A DNA stretch of 64,000 bases, from contig JAYKYS010000002.1 in NCBI GenBank assembly GCA_036924285.1, positions 46,081,501-46,145,500 of the forward strand, read 5' to 3'. Of this stretch, positions 35,231 to 53,351 are shown piece by piece (position 1 is the first letter of the stretch; every line of letters starts with the position of its first letter). Made by a program: the position numbers and the translations under genes. The DNA is from Asterella californica. Its lineage: Eukaryota > Streptophyta > Marchantiopsida > Marchantiales > Aytoniaceae. The notes beneath the pieces are model-generated. The model did not search any database, was not told the DNA's origin, and saw nothing but the letters and a program-made list of their open reading frames with translations.

Positions 35231-36059
35231 TGAGGTCTTGGCACGGAGAATGCATATCTGTTTGATGACACGGCTTCACAACTCAAACCTTCATGTGCAT
35301 CCCAACAAACACGTACGTTGTGTAACAAGTAAGTGCGCATATGCGTACTTTGTGGCTCTCACAATCTACAGCCGTAGAATTTATACCGTGGAATGATGGA
35401 AACAAGCAAATTATTTACATGATGCAACTAGTCAAAGTAAGGACAACTGAACTCCCCATAGTACACATGAAAACCTAATTCGTTGAAGCAACAAAATGTC
35501 ATGGAAGGTTCCAACTGGGAGCAAGAACACACGCACGATCACGACTTGAGAACCATATAGAGGTTCCAAAATTGGACTATTAACGAACGGACCGAGAGTA
35601 GGCAAAAGAGGGATCGTGATAGTAGTAGGTTTGTTGACGGCCCAATGACGGATAGGGTGCCATGTGGCGAGACCACTTGCTATGTAGTGCATTGACAACT
35701 AATAAATTATTTTTGAGCTGGGTATGTTTTGACTTGTTATGTGTAAGTACATATGAATCACTTATATCAAATTTATGTGGATAAACTTTGGCTAAATTAC
35801 TAGATCTAAATATTCAAACAATATTAGTTTTTAATAATATTACTATTATGTATAAATTGTTTAAATTTCTCACGTAGTTAATAAAGTACTATACTATAAA
35901 TTAGTAATTAATGTAAAATAGATTTATATTTTAAAGATATAAAATCTTTGTAGTTTTGATTTTCATTTTGATATTTGCATATAGAGTTGATATCAAAATA
36001 TATTACTGAAGATTGAAGATCTTATATATATATAATATTATATATAAATTTTGATAAAT
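35231..36059. other. Spacer, no recognised feature
   Basis: The left half has mixed composition with a meaningless minus-strand open frame. The right half (35700-36055) is very AT-rich. Confidence 0.4.
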
Positions 36060-36074
36060 AATAGTTCAAATTTG

Positions 36075-36230
36075 ATACCAACGAAGTATACCCCTAGTGG
36101 GTCATCCCAAGAACTCGTCTTAACGGCACTAACGGCCCTATCGGGATTAGTCACTCCGTACTCGGTCAACCTAGCCGAGGTGCTAAACAAACGTGACAAG
36201 GTAGATCTAGCTACACCCAACAAGACTCCA
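36075..36230 (-). mobile_element. LTR-like fragment of the gypsy family
   Basis: On the minus strand it reads TTGTCACGT, then GGTTGACCGAGT, GGCCGTTAGTGCCGTTA and GGGGTATACTTCG, collinear with 57330-57445 at the left end of gypsy copy 2. No internal element sequence is attached, so it is a solo or truncated end. It shows that this end sequence occurs independently of the internal region. Confidence 0.65.
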
Positions 36231-38043
36231 AACAAGTTGTTTGGAGTTCTCCTCACGAAATCACGCAAGAAATTTGATCGCAAGAAGCAAAAAACTGATG
36301 TAAATCAACTCCTTACAGCTCAAACTCGCTCACCACATCCAAACCAACAATCCAATCCACATACGATCTTCTCTTATGCGTAGGTGAAGACTCCCTGATC
36401 GCATATGCACCAAGAACGAAGAGCTTGGCTCATTGATCGCGAAGAACAACCCAACCTCAAGTTGTAGATGATGAAAAGCGCTTCCGTGTGAGTCAATTTC
36501 ACCCAGAACTCTCAAATCACCTGATGAAATTTCGTATTGTCTTCAATTTCCTGAAGAACTCTACGTTCTGATCCTGATGGATCCAAGGACAGCAAGTTTG
36601 GACTCCGGAACGGCTTGAACGGTCCAACTCTCCTTCACATGTCACTGAAGCAGTCCAAATCTCTTCCTACATCTCAATTTCTCTTAGAACACACTCCCCG
36701 ATCCGTCTCTTCACGAACCGTCTTAACCAACGAGTAGCCTGCACAGATCTGAATCCAAAGACACCTTGCACGCATGCATTGGACTCCCCAATACTTCAAA
36801 CCGTCCACCGATAAGTCGTAGAAACAAGCTAATCTTTTAAGCTGCCCCTTTACGTCAGTCGTTGTACGTGAAAGTTTTCACATATAATCAGCAAGCAGGC
36901 CCCTTGCATCCTTAGTATAGCGCCAGGAGTCACAAATACCCAGTCAGTAATAATAAGCTAGGACCTAGCTTGATTTTTCCTTCTTTTGAATCTCGTAACT
37001 TCTCGACTAAGCGTGCAAATGAAATAAACAAAGTGCCCATGGAAAGCTGACAATGAGCTCTACCCATTGATGTAATGAAAGTGAAGATCCGAAGTTGTGC
37101 AAAAAGTTCGTTTTTGATCTTATGAGTGTCTTTCGAGCGATAATGATACGTATCGAAATAGATTTTCAGATAAGAGTCGATCCACGACACGACAGCGTAA
37201 TCGCATAAACTGCTTTACTCACAATCAAACATCAACACCTCTATTCATTTAACCCCCTCACCAACGTCATCTCTTGGCAAGATATTGATCCAAACCCTAT
37301 GCTCCCAATTGCACATCATGCTCATGTGTACAACAAACTTGTAGTTCTCACCTAAACGTCTCACAGACATCAGATAACATGTCAAGGCATGAGACACTGT
37401 TGTCACTGGAACTAAATCTTAAAAATAGACGCGACTCATAAATCCAATAGAGAAAATGTTTCAAATCGTCAACATAGCTCTCTCCATCCACTTGAAGCAC
37501 TTCCAACGGCGCCCTCGCTAGCAAGAATCAATTATGACATCTGGTCAAACAAGTGAAGTTGGTACGATCGACATGATTAGCATATTTTTATCTTTGCAAA
37601 ATTTTGTCAAGATTAGATCCAAGAACAAAGGATAATCAACATAACACACGATTCATCACAAGTTGCACATGTTGTCTTCAAAGAACACACCAACATGGCA
37701 CGAACCACTCTCTAGACTTTGCAAGAGACTCTGAACCGTGCACTGAGAGTTTACAAAATGTCATATTCACTCGGCCGTCTAGTAGGAAATCCATAAACTT
37801 CGATTCAATAGATCATATCTCGTAGATCAAATTCAAAATTTAGACTCAGTTCTCTATATCGTGATGTACTTACAATGATCGTGACTCGACAATAGTAGAT
37901 TGTGTTTCATCATCCGCTATATCCTCCCTCTTTTCAAAACAAGAAACGAATCGTGCTACAAAACTCAAAGTTGGACCATAAATCACACATAGATCGTTCT
38001 ACAACTAACTCCTTCACCTACTTCAAACATTCGTAATATGAAA
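36231..38043. other. Unassigned region
   Basis: No gene recognised. Short open frames have no motifs. The stretch around 37130-37200 (TCGATCCACGACACGACAGCG) loosely resembles sequence near 19060, hinting at old shared repeat material. Confidence 0.35.
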
Positions 38044-38450
38044 AATGAGATATGGACATAAGTTGTGAGGTGGGGGTGCCGGGTTGAATAGAGAGATATG
38101 ACATAAAGGTCGAAGGAGAGGACGGAGCCATTCGAGGCTTAGGGTGAGCGAGAGAGACATGACACAAGGGCTGAGGACTGAAGGGGAAGAGGGAGGGGGC
38201 ACACTAATATGGAGAAAGGGTTGAAGAGAATGGTGGACATGTTCAAGGCTTAAGGTTAGCGAGAGGGAGAAGACATAAGGGTTGAAATGGGGATGGAGGT
38301 TGGGATAGAGAGATATGAGTTAAGGGTTGCAGGGGTCCGTTCGAGGGTTAGGATGAGCGAGAGAGACATGACATAAGGGTTAAGGGGAGAGGGGGAGAGT
38401 GTCATGACGATGGAGAGGACGGGTGGGCTTGAGGTTTAAGACTAAGAGCA
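38044..38450 (+). repeat. Purine-rich degenerate repeat
   Basis: The plus strand is strikingly poor in C and rich in A/G. A unit with TTCGAGGCTTAGGGTGAGCG, then GAGAGACATGACACAAGGG and GTTGA recurs near 38127, 38248 and 38338 with differing spacing. Words such as TTAGGG, AAGGGTT and GGGTTAGG resemble plant telomere repeats but are never in tandem. Confidence 0.7.
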
Positions 38451-39029
38451 GACGATTATGCTTCTACTCTAGTTTACCTTGTAAGTTAGTTTTTTCTATT
38501 TAACGTATTTTATATTGAACCATATATTCTTCCATCCAAGATAATATTCATTTTATGATCGGGTATACTTGAGCAGAAAGTGAAAACTATGTTGTCACAT
38601 TTTTTTTATGTCCTATGGTTTAATTAAAATGTTTTAACCTTCAAAGACATTCGGTTGAAATCATATTTTTCTTCGATTCAATGTTCAATCAAACGTAACA
38701 TGTTTTTATTACTTAGTGCTAGCTGTTTTGAATGTCCGAGTGTTTGAGTGTCTTTGTGCTCCAAAGATAAAAATGTTAATTATAACTCCAGCATGTCTCT
38801 TGTGCTCGATCACACTCTTCTTAGCGATGTATTGTTTGATCCCATTCTTGACTGATTATAAATAGTAGAACTAGTTATTTTGTCATAACGTTTATTATAT
38901 TTTATTTTGTATTCACAAGAAACACAATATGACTAAATCCTCTGCCTTAGTTTTGAAAGAACTTATATGTAAAAGGATACTTGCCTGGAAGCTGATATAT
39001 GCAGTCCGAAATATCACTGACATGACAAA
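38451..39029. other. AT-rich spacer
   Basis: No recognisable feature between the purine-rich repeat and the SINE-like element. Confidence 0.4.
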
Positions 39030-39480
39030 GTAATTAGTTTCATTGTCAATCCATCATTAAAGATGAGATGAAACAATATATCACTAAGAGGATATAATCT
39101 AATAAATGGTAAATGGTAAATATTATTATTTGTCCATTAGAATCTTTACGGACCATGGGACTGTCCATCTGAGTCAATCACAGCAGGACACGTATCAGAA
39201 GCTTCATTGAAACTGTCAATTCATCATTGAAGGTGAAATCAAGCAATATATCGCTAAGAGTGTGTAATCCAATAAATAGTAAATGGTAAAAGTTATTACA
39301 TGTCCCTTGGGGTCTTTGCGGACCATAGGACTATCCATGTGAGTCCATCACAACGAGGCTCGGACCAGAAGTTTCATTAACAATTTGCAATGCATGCACC
39401 TCCAACTGTACCCGCAAAAGATTGAACTCACTATCTTTCTCTTAAAAGACTATAGGGTAAACCACTTGGGACACCTATCT
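39030..39480 (-). mobile_element. tRNA-related SINE-like element with duplicated body
   Basis: Read on the minus strand, the head near 39478 has GTCCCAAGTGGTTTA (box A-like) and, 30 nt later, GAGTTCAATC (box B-like), as in plant tRNA-derived SINEs of the Au type. The body that follows contains GTGATGGACTCACATGGA and GGTCCGCAAAGACCCCAAGG, and occurs twice in tandem (39209-39372 and 39036-39208) at a period near 170 bp. No protein is encoded. The end of the tail is not sharply defined. Confidence 0.55.
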
Positions 39481-39492
39481 TCGGTGTCCCAA
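39466..39492. repeat. Perfect hairpin at the SINE head
   Basis: TTGGGACACC and GGTGTCCCAA form a perfect 10-bp stem around a 7-nt loop. The right arm lies outside the tRNA-like head. Confidence 0.75.
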
Positions 39493-39842
39493 CAATAACA
39501 TAACAACAAAAGTATTAGGGGGTTGACAAAGCAAATTTATGCTACAAAGAAATTCTTTGAACCTACTGGAATGATACCTTAACAAATACAACACAAAAAA
39601 CAACCTCTACTTACAAGACAAATTAGAATAGAGATTCAAGTCCATTCCCTCCGGACACATTTCCAGGCAGGTCCACTAGATAAATCTACCGTAGGATTGC
39701 ATCCCACTGCTCAACCATCCAAGATCCCGTCTGTAAAATGATGAATCATCATCCTTTCCGGAGCCTCCTGACAGGAGGGTGTCTCTCTCGTGTGAATGTA
39801 GCCTGGTGCAACCTGGAGGACATCGCTTGAGAAGTGTAAGGC
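39481..39842. other. Probable 5' flank of the following gene
   Basis: No coding feature. It precedes the four-exon gene starting at 39843/39870 and presumably holds its promoter and 5' UTR; no core promoter element stands out. Confidence 0.3.
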
Positions 39843-41759
39843 TTGTTCCAGTGTCAGGAGTTTCGAGCAATGTCGCTTCTCTCCATACCAGTTTCTGCGG
39901 ATTCCGCCCTTCGCTGCACTTCTTACCAGGGGAGTTTTCTTTCTAGCAGTGTTCCCAAAGAATGGCTGCAATCTGCAGGAACGATTGTTTTTCCTTGCGT
40001 AAAATGCCCGAGTAAAGCTCATCGAGCATGGGCTCCAGTGGCCTGTATCAACTCGTTAAGGTGAGTGATATACCTCCTCTGGTTGTGGTCATGCTATCTG
40101 TCACTCAATTCCAGTTACAGCCGCCTTTCTTCAGAAGGTGTTTCGGGATAAATCGTTTATAAGTTCCGTTGTGATGTAATGGATACGTTTGTCTCACAAA
40201 GGAAAATGTTTGCGTGCGCTGATTAGTCCTTAAACTGTATATTCTTCCAACAACAGAGGTTGCGTTATGAGTTTCTAGCGGATTCAGAATGAATGCAGAG
40301 GTCAGGTTTAATTACAGGTTTAATTCAGGCTGAATTGACAGTTCTCATTTAGTTAGTAGGATCTCAGCCAAGTGTTGGAAGCATGTGAGAATTCGGCGGA
40401 ATACTCTAGAAGTTTTGAGTTGGTGTCCCCTGTACACCCTTAGACCGGAGTTCTGATTTCCGATGGACTTTTCTCCCCGAGTTGGGAACGTTAAATTTCG
40501 AATCTTCTTGACGCTGTTTAGGGGTTATGTTGTGGGTCACACTCAGAAAATGACAAGCTCTGTATGTGGGTGAAGGCAGGCCAACTCTGGATGATGTAGA
40601 GCGCTTGTCAAGAGGGCGCGCGTCCAAAGCCAAAATTGGCAGTCGAGCGGTTCCTCACCGTCTTAATGCAGATGAAAGAAAGGTATTGAAATCTTTTGCT
40701 GAGAGACCTTCTCTTAATTTCACGAGTCCAAGCGTGAGGAAGTTCCTACCAAGTGCATCAGTGTCGAGAACTTAAGGCGCGCTAGCTTTTACTCGCAAGT
40801 TGCCCAGCAGAGAAGAATTATTAAAGATACTAGAAGCAAGCGTCTTGCATGACGATGAAGTAAAGTGTCCCCACTCTCTGAGCGCATTGTGATCTCAGCC
40901 TTCTCGGTTAATGCTTTGGATAGCTTAAATGTTAGAATCATATCATGTTTTCCTCGTGGATTGTCCGACATTCTTATGCTTGTCTTTCGACAGGCATATG
41001 AGCTGGCTAAGAAGAGAGGCTTTGTGGTCCATCAACCAAATACTCGACGGTATCCTCTGATCAATAGCCACCGAAACTACTGTGATGCAATGGGTATTCC
41101 TTGCATTCGGATTGACCAGGTAACTAATCCGCCTGCAGAGTCTGAGCATAATTTGGAGTCAGTCACACTGTTATTTGGGCCTTTTCAGCTCAACGTGTTT
41201 TAACACTCCAGCCTTCACCACCTTTACGTGCTTTCCATTTAGGAAATCGATACAAGTGGAGATAAGTTTTGAAAAGACTCCCATCATTCCACTGGCAGGT
41301 TGTCTTCTCTCATGCTGTTCTTCATTTACGATACTAATTATGGTGACTTGCTTCGTGGTTCAGGGATTTGGCGGTCAGGTAGACGAAGTCGTGATGGACC
41401 TTACACCCTTGCGTCTGTCAGTAGTCGACGTTCTGTCGTTCGAAGAGGTACTCGTCAAGGCCGTCGAGGGTGTAACGTCTCCCAACAATCAGGTGCAAGA
41501 TCCGTCTGTAGGCAGAGAGACGCATGGAACATCCGAAACAGAGAACAGCGTAGATCGCAGAATGGTCCAAAGTGAACGTGGACAGCCTGAGCTAATGGGT
41601 GTGGAAGCTGAGGCATCAGTTGCAACAGAAGAAACCTCAGGAGAATTTAAACCTCTGAGATTTCAAGCTTCCAGCCGAAGTGAGGCCAAGCTCATTGCTC
41701 AAACTGGTCTAGATATGTGGAAGAGTTGGTCAAGGAACAACTTGCAAGTAGTTGCTTAA
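39843..41759 (+). CDS. Conserved plant protein of unknown function, four exons
   Basis: Proposed exons are 39843-40060, 40580-40682, 40994-41119 and 41364-41759. All introns are GT-AG and the phases fit, giving 280 residues (271 from the second ATG at 39870, which starts MSLLSIPVSADSALR). The N-terminus is Ser-rich and short of acidic residues, like a chloroplast transit peptide. The core has TLDDVERLSRGRASKAK, GSRAVPHRLNADERK, then AYELAKKRGFVV, RYPLINSHRNYCDAMGIPC and VDEVVMDLTPLR. I have seen this DVER.SRG..../VPHRLN pattern in uncharacterised plant proteins but cannot name the family. The C-terminal 100 residues are acidic and low-complexity. No frame damage. The second acceptor has a weak pyrimidine tract. 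Confidence 0.75.
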
Positions 41760-44700
41760 AACACCCTCTTTTCAACTTCAGCAAATCTGTATGTTTTTCA
41801 AACGTCACTTATGTACAATATCTCGAACTTCACAAGTAGTCCAATTTGCAGTAGAAGGCCTCGTTTTCCCAGTTCTATGATGAGCGTTATGAACGTGAAA
41901 TCTCTACTGCACTCAGCAATCCGTCCCATCCACTCCATCACAAAAGGATGAAATCATCTAGGAGTGAAGGCCTACATGATCTCAAACTTTATAGCCGACA
42001 GAGTTCACAGGTGAAATCCGTCGTTTTCAGACGTGACTGAAACGGTTGCCCTCGTGTGTTGTGCCCTGATAAGTCTAACCCAACGATACTGTAGTTTCTG
42101 CCCAACTTTCTTCTGAAAGATTTCTTAGAAATTCAGTATTTTACTCTTAGAGTTCTCTGTCAGTATGGACACACCGAAGCAGAAGCATGGTTTGAAACCA
42201 GGACTTCACCCTAGTGATGGCAGCGTATTAACCATTTCCCCCCTATCTCGTGGACTCGTAAAGATGTTAGATCACTTGCATATGTCATACTCAAGTTGCA
42301 TCAACGGAGCATCAGCAACGATAAGAAAAACATGCATCGGTCGTTCATGTACAGGCTTGATTCCTGAGCAACTGATGGTTAGCAACTCAGGTATCTGTTT
42401 AGAAGCCAAACTTGGAATTGATTTTACAAATGCCTTGCGGAGTATGTTATGCATCATGCGTCTCCTTCTTGTCGGTTAGAGATCCGTCACGTAGCCAGCA
42501 CGACCTGAACTTCGTGTAAAGCTTAATAATATCGACCTCGAGCAAGAAGCTGCCTTGTTCCTTCACAACTGAATCCGAAGCATGACGCGATCAAATCTAA
42601 ACTGGGTCCGATTATCATGAGACCGCCCGACTATGATTTCTTTCCTGCGTAGTGGTGGTCCCAGACTCCGCACTCCTTCAACATGTGTGGTCACATGCGA
42701 TTTACGCCCCAGTTCGAAGAAACTGTCTCCCACTCCTACTATACGGCCAGACTATAGTCGCCTCGTGCTCAGGAGCAACCGAAGATCGTACAGCGGATCA
42801 CCCCATACTGTACTGCAGATGCCCCACGACAATGTCCGCAAACCAGGCATTTCACATCAGCCAGCCCTCGATCGTTTATCTCGAAAGGATAGAAAGTTCG
42901 GGCAATGAAACTCTCTTATCTTCCCACGGTGGTTTTCTTCTCACGTAAACACCTTTCAATGAAACCCTCGTTCGTTTGTAGAATAGCTGTACGCTGCTTT
43001 ACCCGACGCGATTCCCTCACCTGAAGCAAGTTGTGGAAAATTGTTTCTATAATAGCTTATACCTAATATATTAAAATAATATATTAGGGGGTGTTAAACC
43101 AGAGAGATATGCTGAAAAGCAGCCCCGACGCATAACTTCATCAGGCGGAGTTCGCTTTGTATCTCGGGGAACCCCACTTTATTGAGTGGGAAAGATAGTT
43201 TGGAATTATCACTATCATTTAATTGAAATTCTATGTCGTATTTATTTTTATTTTTAATATGTATGGATTAGCATTTCTTGATTACTTCAAACTCTAGATT
43301 TTTACTAAATATTTTATTCAAAATATTATTGTCTAAATGACTTTATGTTGTGAAGAAAATCTATAGTACAAATCACAGTTAGATGAATATCAAAACTGAC
43401 CGAACCACTATTGAAAACTGGCTGAATGTAAATCTTGCTTGTTAAGATTGTTTCTTCTTTAGTTTGACATTCCATTGTACCAATTTGCAGCAGAAAGTGA
43501 ACTACGTAAAAACTCATTAGTTTAGGTGATAATGAAGTTCGAAAACGCAAATGAGAATGAATTTTGAGTCAGAAAATGAAAAAGAAAGACGAGTTACGTC
43601 ACAGATCATGATGTCAAGTCACTCGAAGACAGAGGGGAAGAAACTATGGCGAAGTGGGATCCTCCGAAAGACCAAAGCAACCAATGGATCAAGACAAGTT
43701 GGTAAGTAAAAAGATGGATGATTGCGGACAGTCACCAAGAAGAGAAGGATAAATGTTATCTTAGTCTTCATCTACAAATTTTTGAGAAGAATCTAGAGAT
43801 ATCATCCAGAATGTATCACAGATAAGTACTCAAGTAAGTCCGAATAGATACGATAAGATTGTCTGGATACGTGTTGTAATTCCGGAAGTTATAACATGAT
43901 ATGGATTAGTCAGAATTATTATTCTTACGGATTGAAGTCAGAAACAGTCTGCCGTTAGACTGTTATGAGGTTCTTGATCTTGTCCTAATGGTCTAAACAT
44001 GTGTTGCTTTATGATTAGTATAAAGGGCATTGCTTTTGAGGATTGTATTCTTCGATCGATGAATCAAGTGTATAAGAGAACTATCTATAGACGAGATTTT
44101 CTCTTTAACGTTTACATGTATAAATTCGATCAATTCATGCATAATCATAGCACACATAATTCTGCATTTGTTGGTGCAGCAAGTTCATCATTTGACAATT
44201 CAACAACTCGTCAAAAAAAAATATGATGTACAAGTTTGAGAGAAACTTGTGCACTGTATCTGAATGTAATGTTGTAATGATGAGTAAAGATTCAGATTTC
44301 ATACAAAAGCCTCTAGCATATTGTTGTAATTCAAGAGTAACAACAAGCTAATCGTTTAGAAGTTTCGATCTTTTGTCTTTCACCGTCTGAGAATATTTCT
44401 GCTTAACACTTACAGCCTCTAATGTCCTTGGATTCAAAATTTAACCTAATGCATAGAGTCTGTCTAATGTAATGTATGATTTAGTTAAATCACCGGAGCC
44501 GCTGAATAAGCCATTATGTTATAAACTAATATAAAGAGGAGGATTATCGTCAAATCCTCAACTCGATATATATACACAATAGTTTGCAATCAAATACGTA
44601 GTTATTCACTGATTAAAAAGATAAAACTAGTAGAGAATTAATAACAGTAATAACTGATTATACAAAAACCCACTGAGAGATAACGTGTTCGATACTGTAG

Positions 44701-45744
44701 TAACCACCCTTTCGGAGCCGATGTGATAAATTGCGAGACCATTCTTTGTGCGTGTTGATCTTCTAATACTCGTCAAGGATGTTCTCTCTCTTTGACTCTG
44801 ATTACCGGAAGTATCGTACTAGTAACTTAATTCGTGCAGCTAATGTTAATGCATATCTAAATGCTTGTTATGTTTTATACTTGATCACACCCTTAATACG
44901 TTTGTTGGACTTGACTGCATCTCTCGTAAGATCGCTTTCCTTGACTGCATTCCAGATCGGCAACAGTAGATTCATAGCCATGTCGAGACAGTATCATGTG
45001 AATTATTCATATAGACATACTTCCTCTAAATAGTACACGCGAATTCACAGTTATAATTTCTGGTGACTGCGTTTTATACTCGTACTAACACAAGGTTCTG
45101 TGGTATGTACATTATTCACCCATGTACACTTCAGTGTCCATGGGTGTACATTAAATAACGCTTTTCTATCGTTACTGCTCCGGACTTATATCCCCAGGAG
45201 TGCAGCAGCGCCCCCTTCACTTATGGGTTTTTTCTATACGAGTTTGCTATTCCGAGACTGAATAATATATAATATTTACAAATTAATTTAATTTTCTATA
45301 ATAACTTAGAAAAATAAATTTTTATAACACTTACATGTTTTTCTATAAGAAAAAACGAAATTGACTGTACAAGGCCGTGGGGAAGGATATTATTTATTAA
45401 CACCTCGAGTAAGGGTATATGGGAGTTAGGTTACCAGTATGCTGCCTCACTTATACAGTAATTATTTACGGAGTCCCGGAATAGTCCCGCGACTTCTCAA
45501 AGAACCACTCACGTATCTGCTTGACAGACAATTGTCGGTTCCGGAATGTCGGTTCCGGAACCGCCGGAATGAGTAGAGGCCGAAATGAAAAGAACAGCAA
45601 AAGAAAATATAATAGTATAGAATAGAGTTATTCCTGATGTCCTTGGAAGTCCGGACCCGAAGAGTCCTACTGGAGAAGTAAATGTCTGCTTCACTGATAT
45701 TCTAAAAGTCAAATTTCCTTGGATATTCGAGTGCATTATAATTC
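41760..45744. other. Unassigned region downstream of the four-exon gene
   Basis: An open frame at 42165-42479 (MDTPKQKHGLKPG, 104 codons) and overlapping frames at 42633-42948 lie in moderate-GC sequence but have no recognised motif or splice context. A GGGGGTGTTAAA word at about 43084 resembles the polypurine tract/LTR start of the copia element without other support. CACCCATG/CATGGGTG arms form a small hairpin near 45118-45147. From 43.2 kb on the DNA is AT-rich. Confidence 0.35.
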
Positions 45745-46003
45745 ATGAGAGTCTTTTAATTATTGAGGATGAATTATTTTTTTCAGAACCAATCAGATGT
45801 AATGTTGGTGTGTTGGTGGATGAGAGTATTTTTATTATTGAGGATGAATTATTTTTTTCAGAACCAATCAATTTGAAATCTTGGTGTATTTTTATTATTG
45901 AAGATGAAATACTTTTTTCAGAACCAATCATTGTAATCATGAGAGTCTTCTTATTGATGAAGATTATTTTTTTTCAGAACCAGTCAAATGTAATCTTGGT
46001 GTG
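45745..46003 (+). repeat. Four-unit degenerate tandem repeat with acceptor-like core
   Basis: Units start near 45745, 45821, 45886 and 45940 and vary from 54 to 76 bp. Each contains TTATTGAKGATGAA-type sequence, then a T-run ending in TTTTTTCAGAACCARTCA. The T-run plus CAG looks like a 3' splice site repeated four times. Both strands stay open over part of the array, which is a consequence of the repeat and not evidence of coding. Confidence 0.8.
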
Positions 46004-47562
46004 TTTCTGACACAATTTATTAGTCTAGATATTTTTCAAAATTTTCAAGTTAATAATAGTATATTTACTATGTATATAATAACGATATTATTATGTTACG
46101 GAAGTTCTCTTCAAGAGGCAGAAGTAATTGCTCCCTGACTCAAACTCCTGAAATCTAGAGTCTTAACGAGTACAGTTGCACTTAACTTAAGCATGTGTAT
46201 AAATAACGTATGGTACATGTGTAATTCCTCCTTTGCTCGAATTTCTAACCTCTGGATTCTTTACTAGATTCTAACTTCAGCATCTGTATAATTAGAGTTT
46301 ATAATTTCTAAATATATCTTCTTTTCACATTTTAAAGCCGAGTATGACTACAAGTGCTCCATTGACCCAGAAGAATTATTTTTGCAGGTTTGCTTTCAGA
46401 AAACTGAAAAATTTAACCGTTATACAGAAAATACTTTGGTCCTTACGTCTTCATTTCAATTTGAAATATGATGACATAAGGAATCAACTTAAAGATATTT
46501 CTCAGCATTACAAATTACGATTCATCTCGAAACAAATTACAGAGTATTTACAGAGAAATGTTAAGACAAAGATGTTGATGTTTCTTGGAGCAAAAAATAT
46601 TCTTTCTTAAGACTCAAATAATTAGGAAAAAAATATATTTTCTTTCGTGCTTTATACTCATACTTGGGGTTTAAAGGTTCAGCTTTCTTTTTATCATCGG
46701 ACATGCATCTTAGCAACCTTGCATACTGAAAATTTCCATTTGATTATATATACATCCTGCATGTATATATAATCAATTTATAATAAACTTAATTTCCAGA
46801 TGAATGTCGTAACGGTAGATATAGGAATGAGTACCCTCTATTTTTTATCTCCAGAATTCGTTTGTCTTTTTCCTTCATTTGTCCAGAAATGCATATTGCA
46901 TGTATATATAGTCTCTTCGTATGGAAGAGATGGATATACAAAGATTTAATTTATTATCTAATCTGTTGAAAAGAGTTAGGTAATAAAACATGATCTGGTG
47001 GTAAAATAAAATATGCTCTGATGGTAATCAGCATCCGGCATATGTACTTTGGATAGCGTGTTTTTCAGCCTTCCGTTTATGTTTATCTCCGGGTCTTCCT
47101 GTGTCTCCGGGTTAGCTAACATTAATATTTATAGAATATTTTGATTTTTCCTGTGAACTTGGTATAGGAATGTCACTTTTTAATAACAAGAAAGAAAAAA
47201 AAGTTCTCCGAAGTTTATCGCATGCATATATATTCACCTCTTGTATAGGTATGTATAAGATGCTTGCATTATCACCTCTTCCAAGATTCTACCTTGTATT
47301 TGACTATTAGTGTATTATATTGAGAATTTATTTTCAGATTCAACGAATCACGTACTCTCCTCAGAAAGATCTTGTCAGACTAAATTTTATAGAAACCTCT
47401 GTACCTTCAGAATTTTTTGCAGTTCTTCGCTTCTGTGTTGGATTTCTTAATTATACTATAGTACATTGTATATACTATAAAACAATTTCTATAGTATATA
47501 GACTATAGAAATTATATTATACTATAAACTCTTAAATTCGTTATTTTATTCTCTCTCTTCCA
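46004..47562. other. AT-rich region, no supported gene
   Basis: An open frame at 46344-46610 (basic, 88 codons) and a stretch at 47335-47508 after an acceptor-like CAG could be isolated exons, but no family was recognised. ATATATA-rich hairpins occur near 46745-46785 and 47455-47520. Confidence 0.3.
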
Positions 47563-47634
47563 CAGTGAGAATCGAACTCCGACAGATCTGTTCCTAGACT
47601 CAGACTTTAAGTACTGGACCAGTGTCCCTATAGG
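47563..47634 (-). other. tRNA-like (SINE head or tRNA relic) sequence
   Basis: On the minus strand it reads GGGACACTGGTCCAGTACTT, then after about 30 nt GGAGTTCGATTCTCACTG. The TGGTCCAGT part resembles a box A and GTTCGATTC a box B of RNA polymerase III promoters. The arms do not form a good cloverleaf, so this is more likely a SINE head or degraded tRNA than a working tRNA gene. Confidence 0.4.

Positions 47635-53351
<5,717 letters not shown>

Noticed and set aside
35432..35698. Minus-strand 88-codon frame
   Set aside because: No motif and no homologous context; likely a chance opening.
42165..42479. 104-codon open frame in moderate-GC DNA
   Set aside because: No recognised family and no conserved splice pattern; it may be noncoding sequence beside the four-exon gene.
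43084..43095. GGGGGTGTTAAA resembling the copia polypurine tract and LTR start
   Set aside because: The downstream sequence does not continue into the LTR, so the match is too short.
45743..45940. Repeated peptide IGSEKN(N)SSSIIK on the minus strand
   Set aside because: It is the translation of the tandem DNA repeat; unit lengths are not multiples of three throughout, so coding is unlikely.
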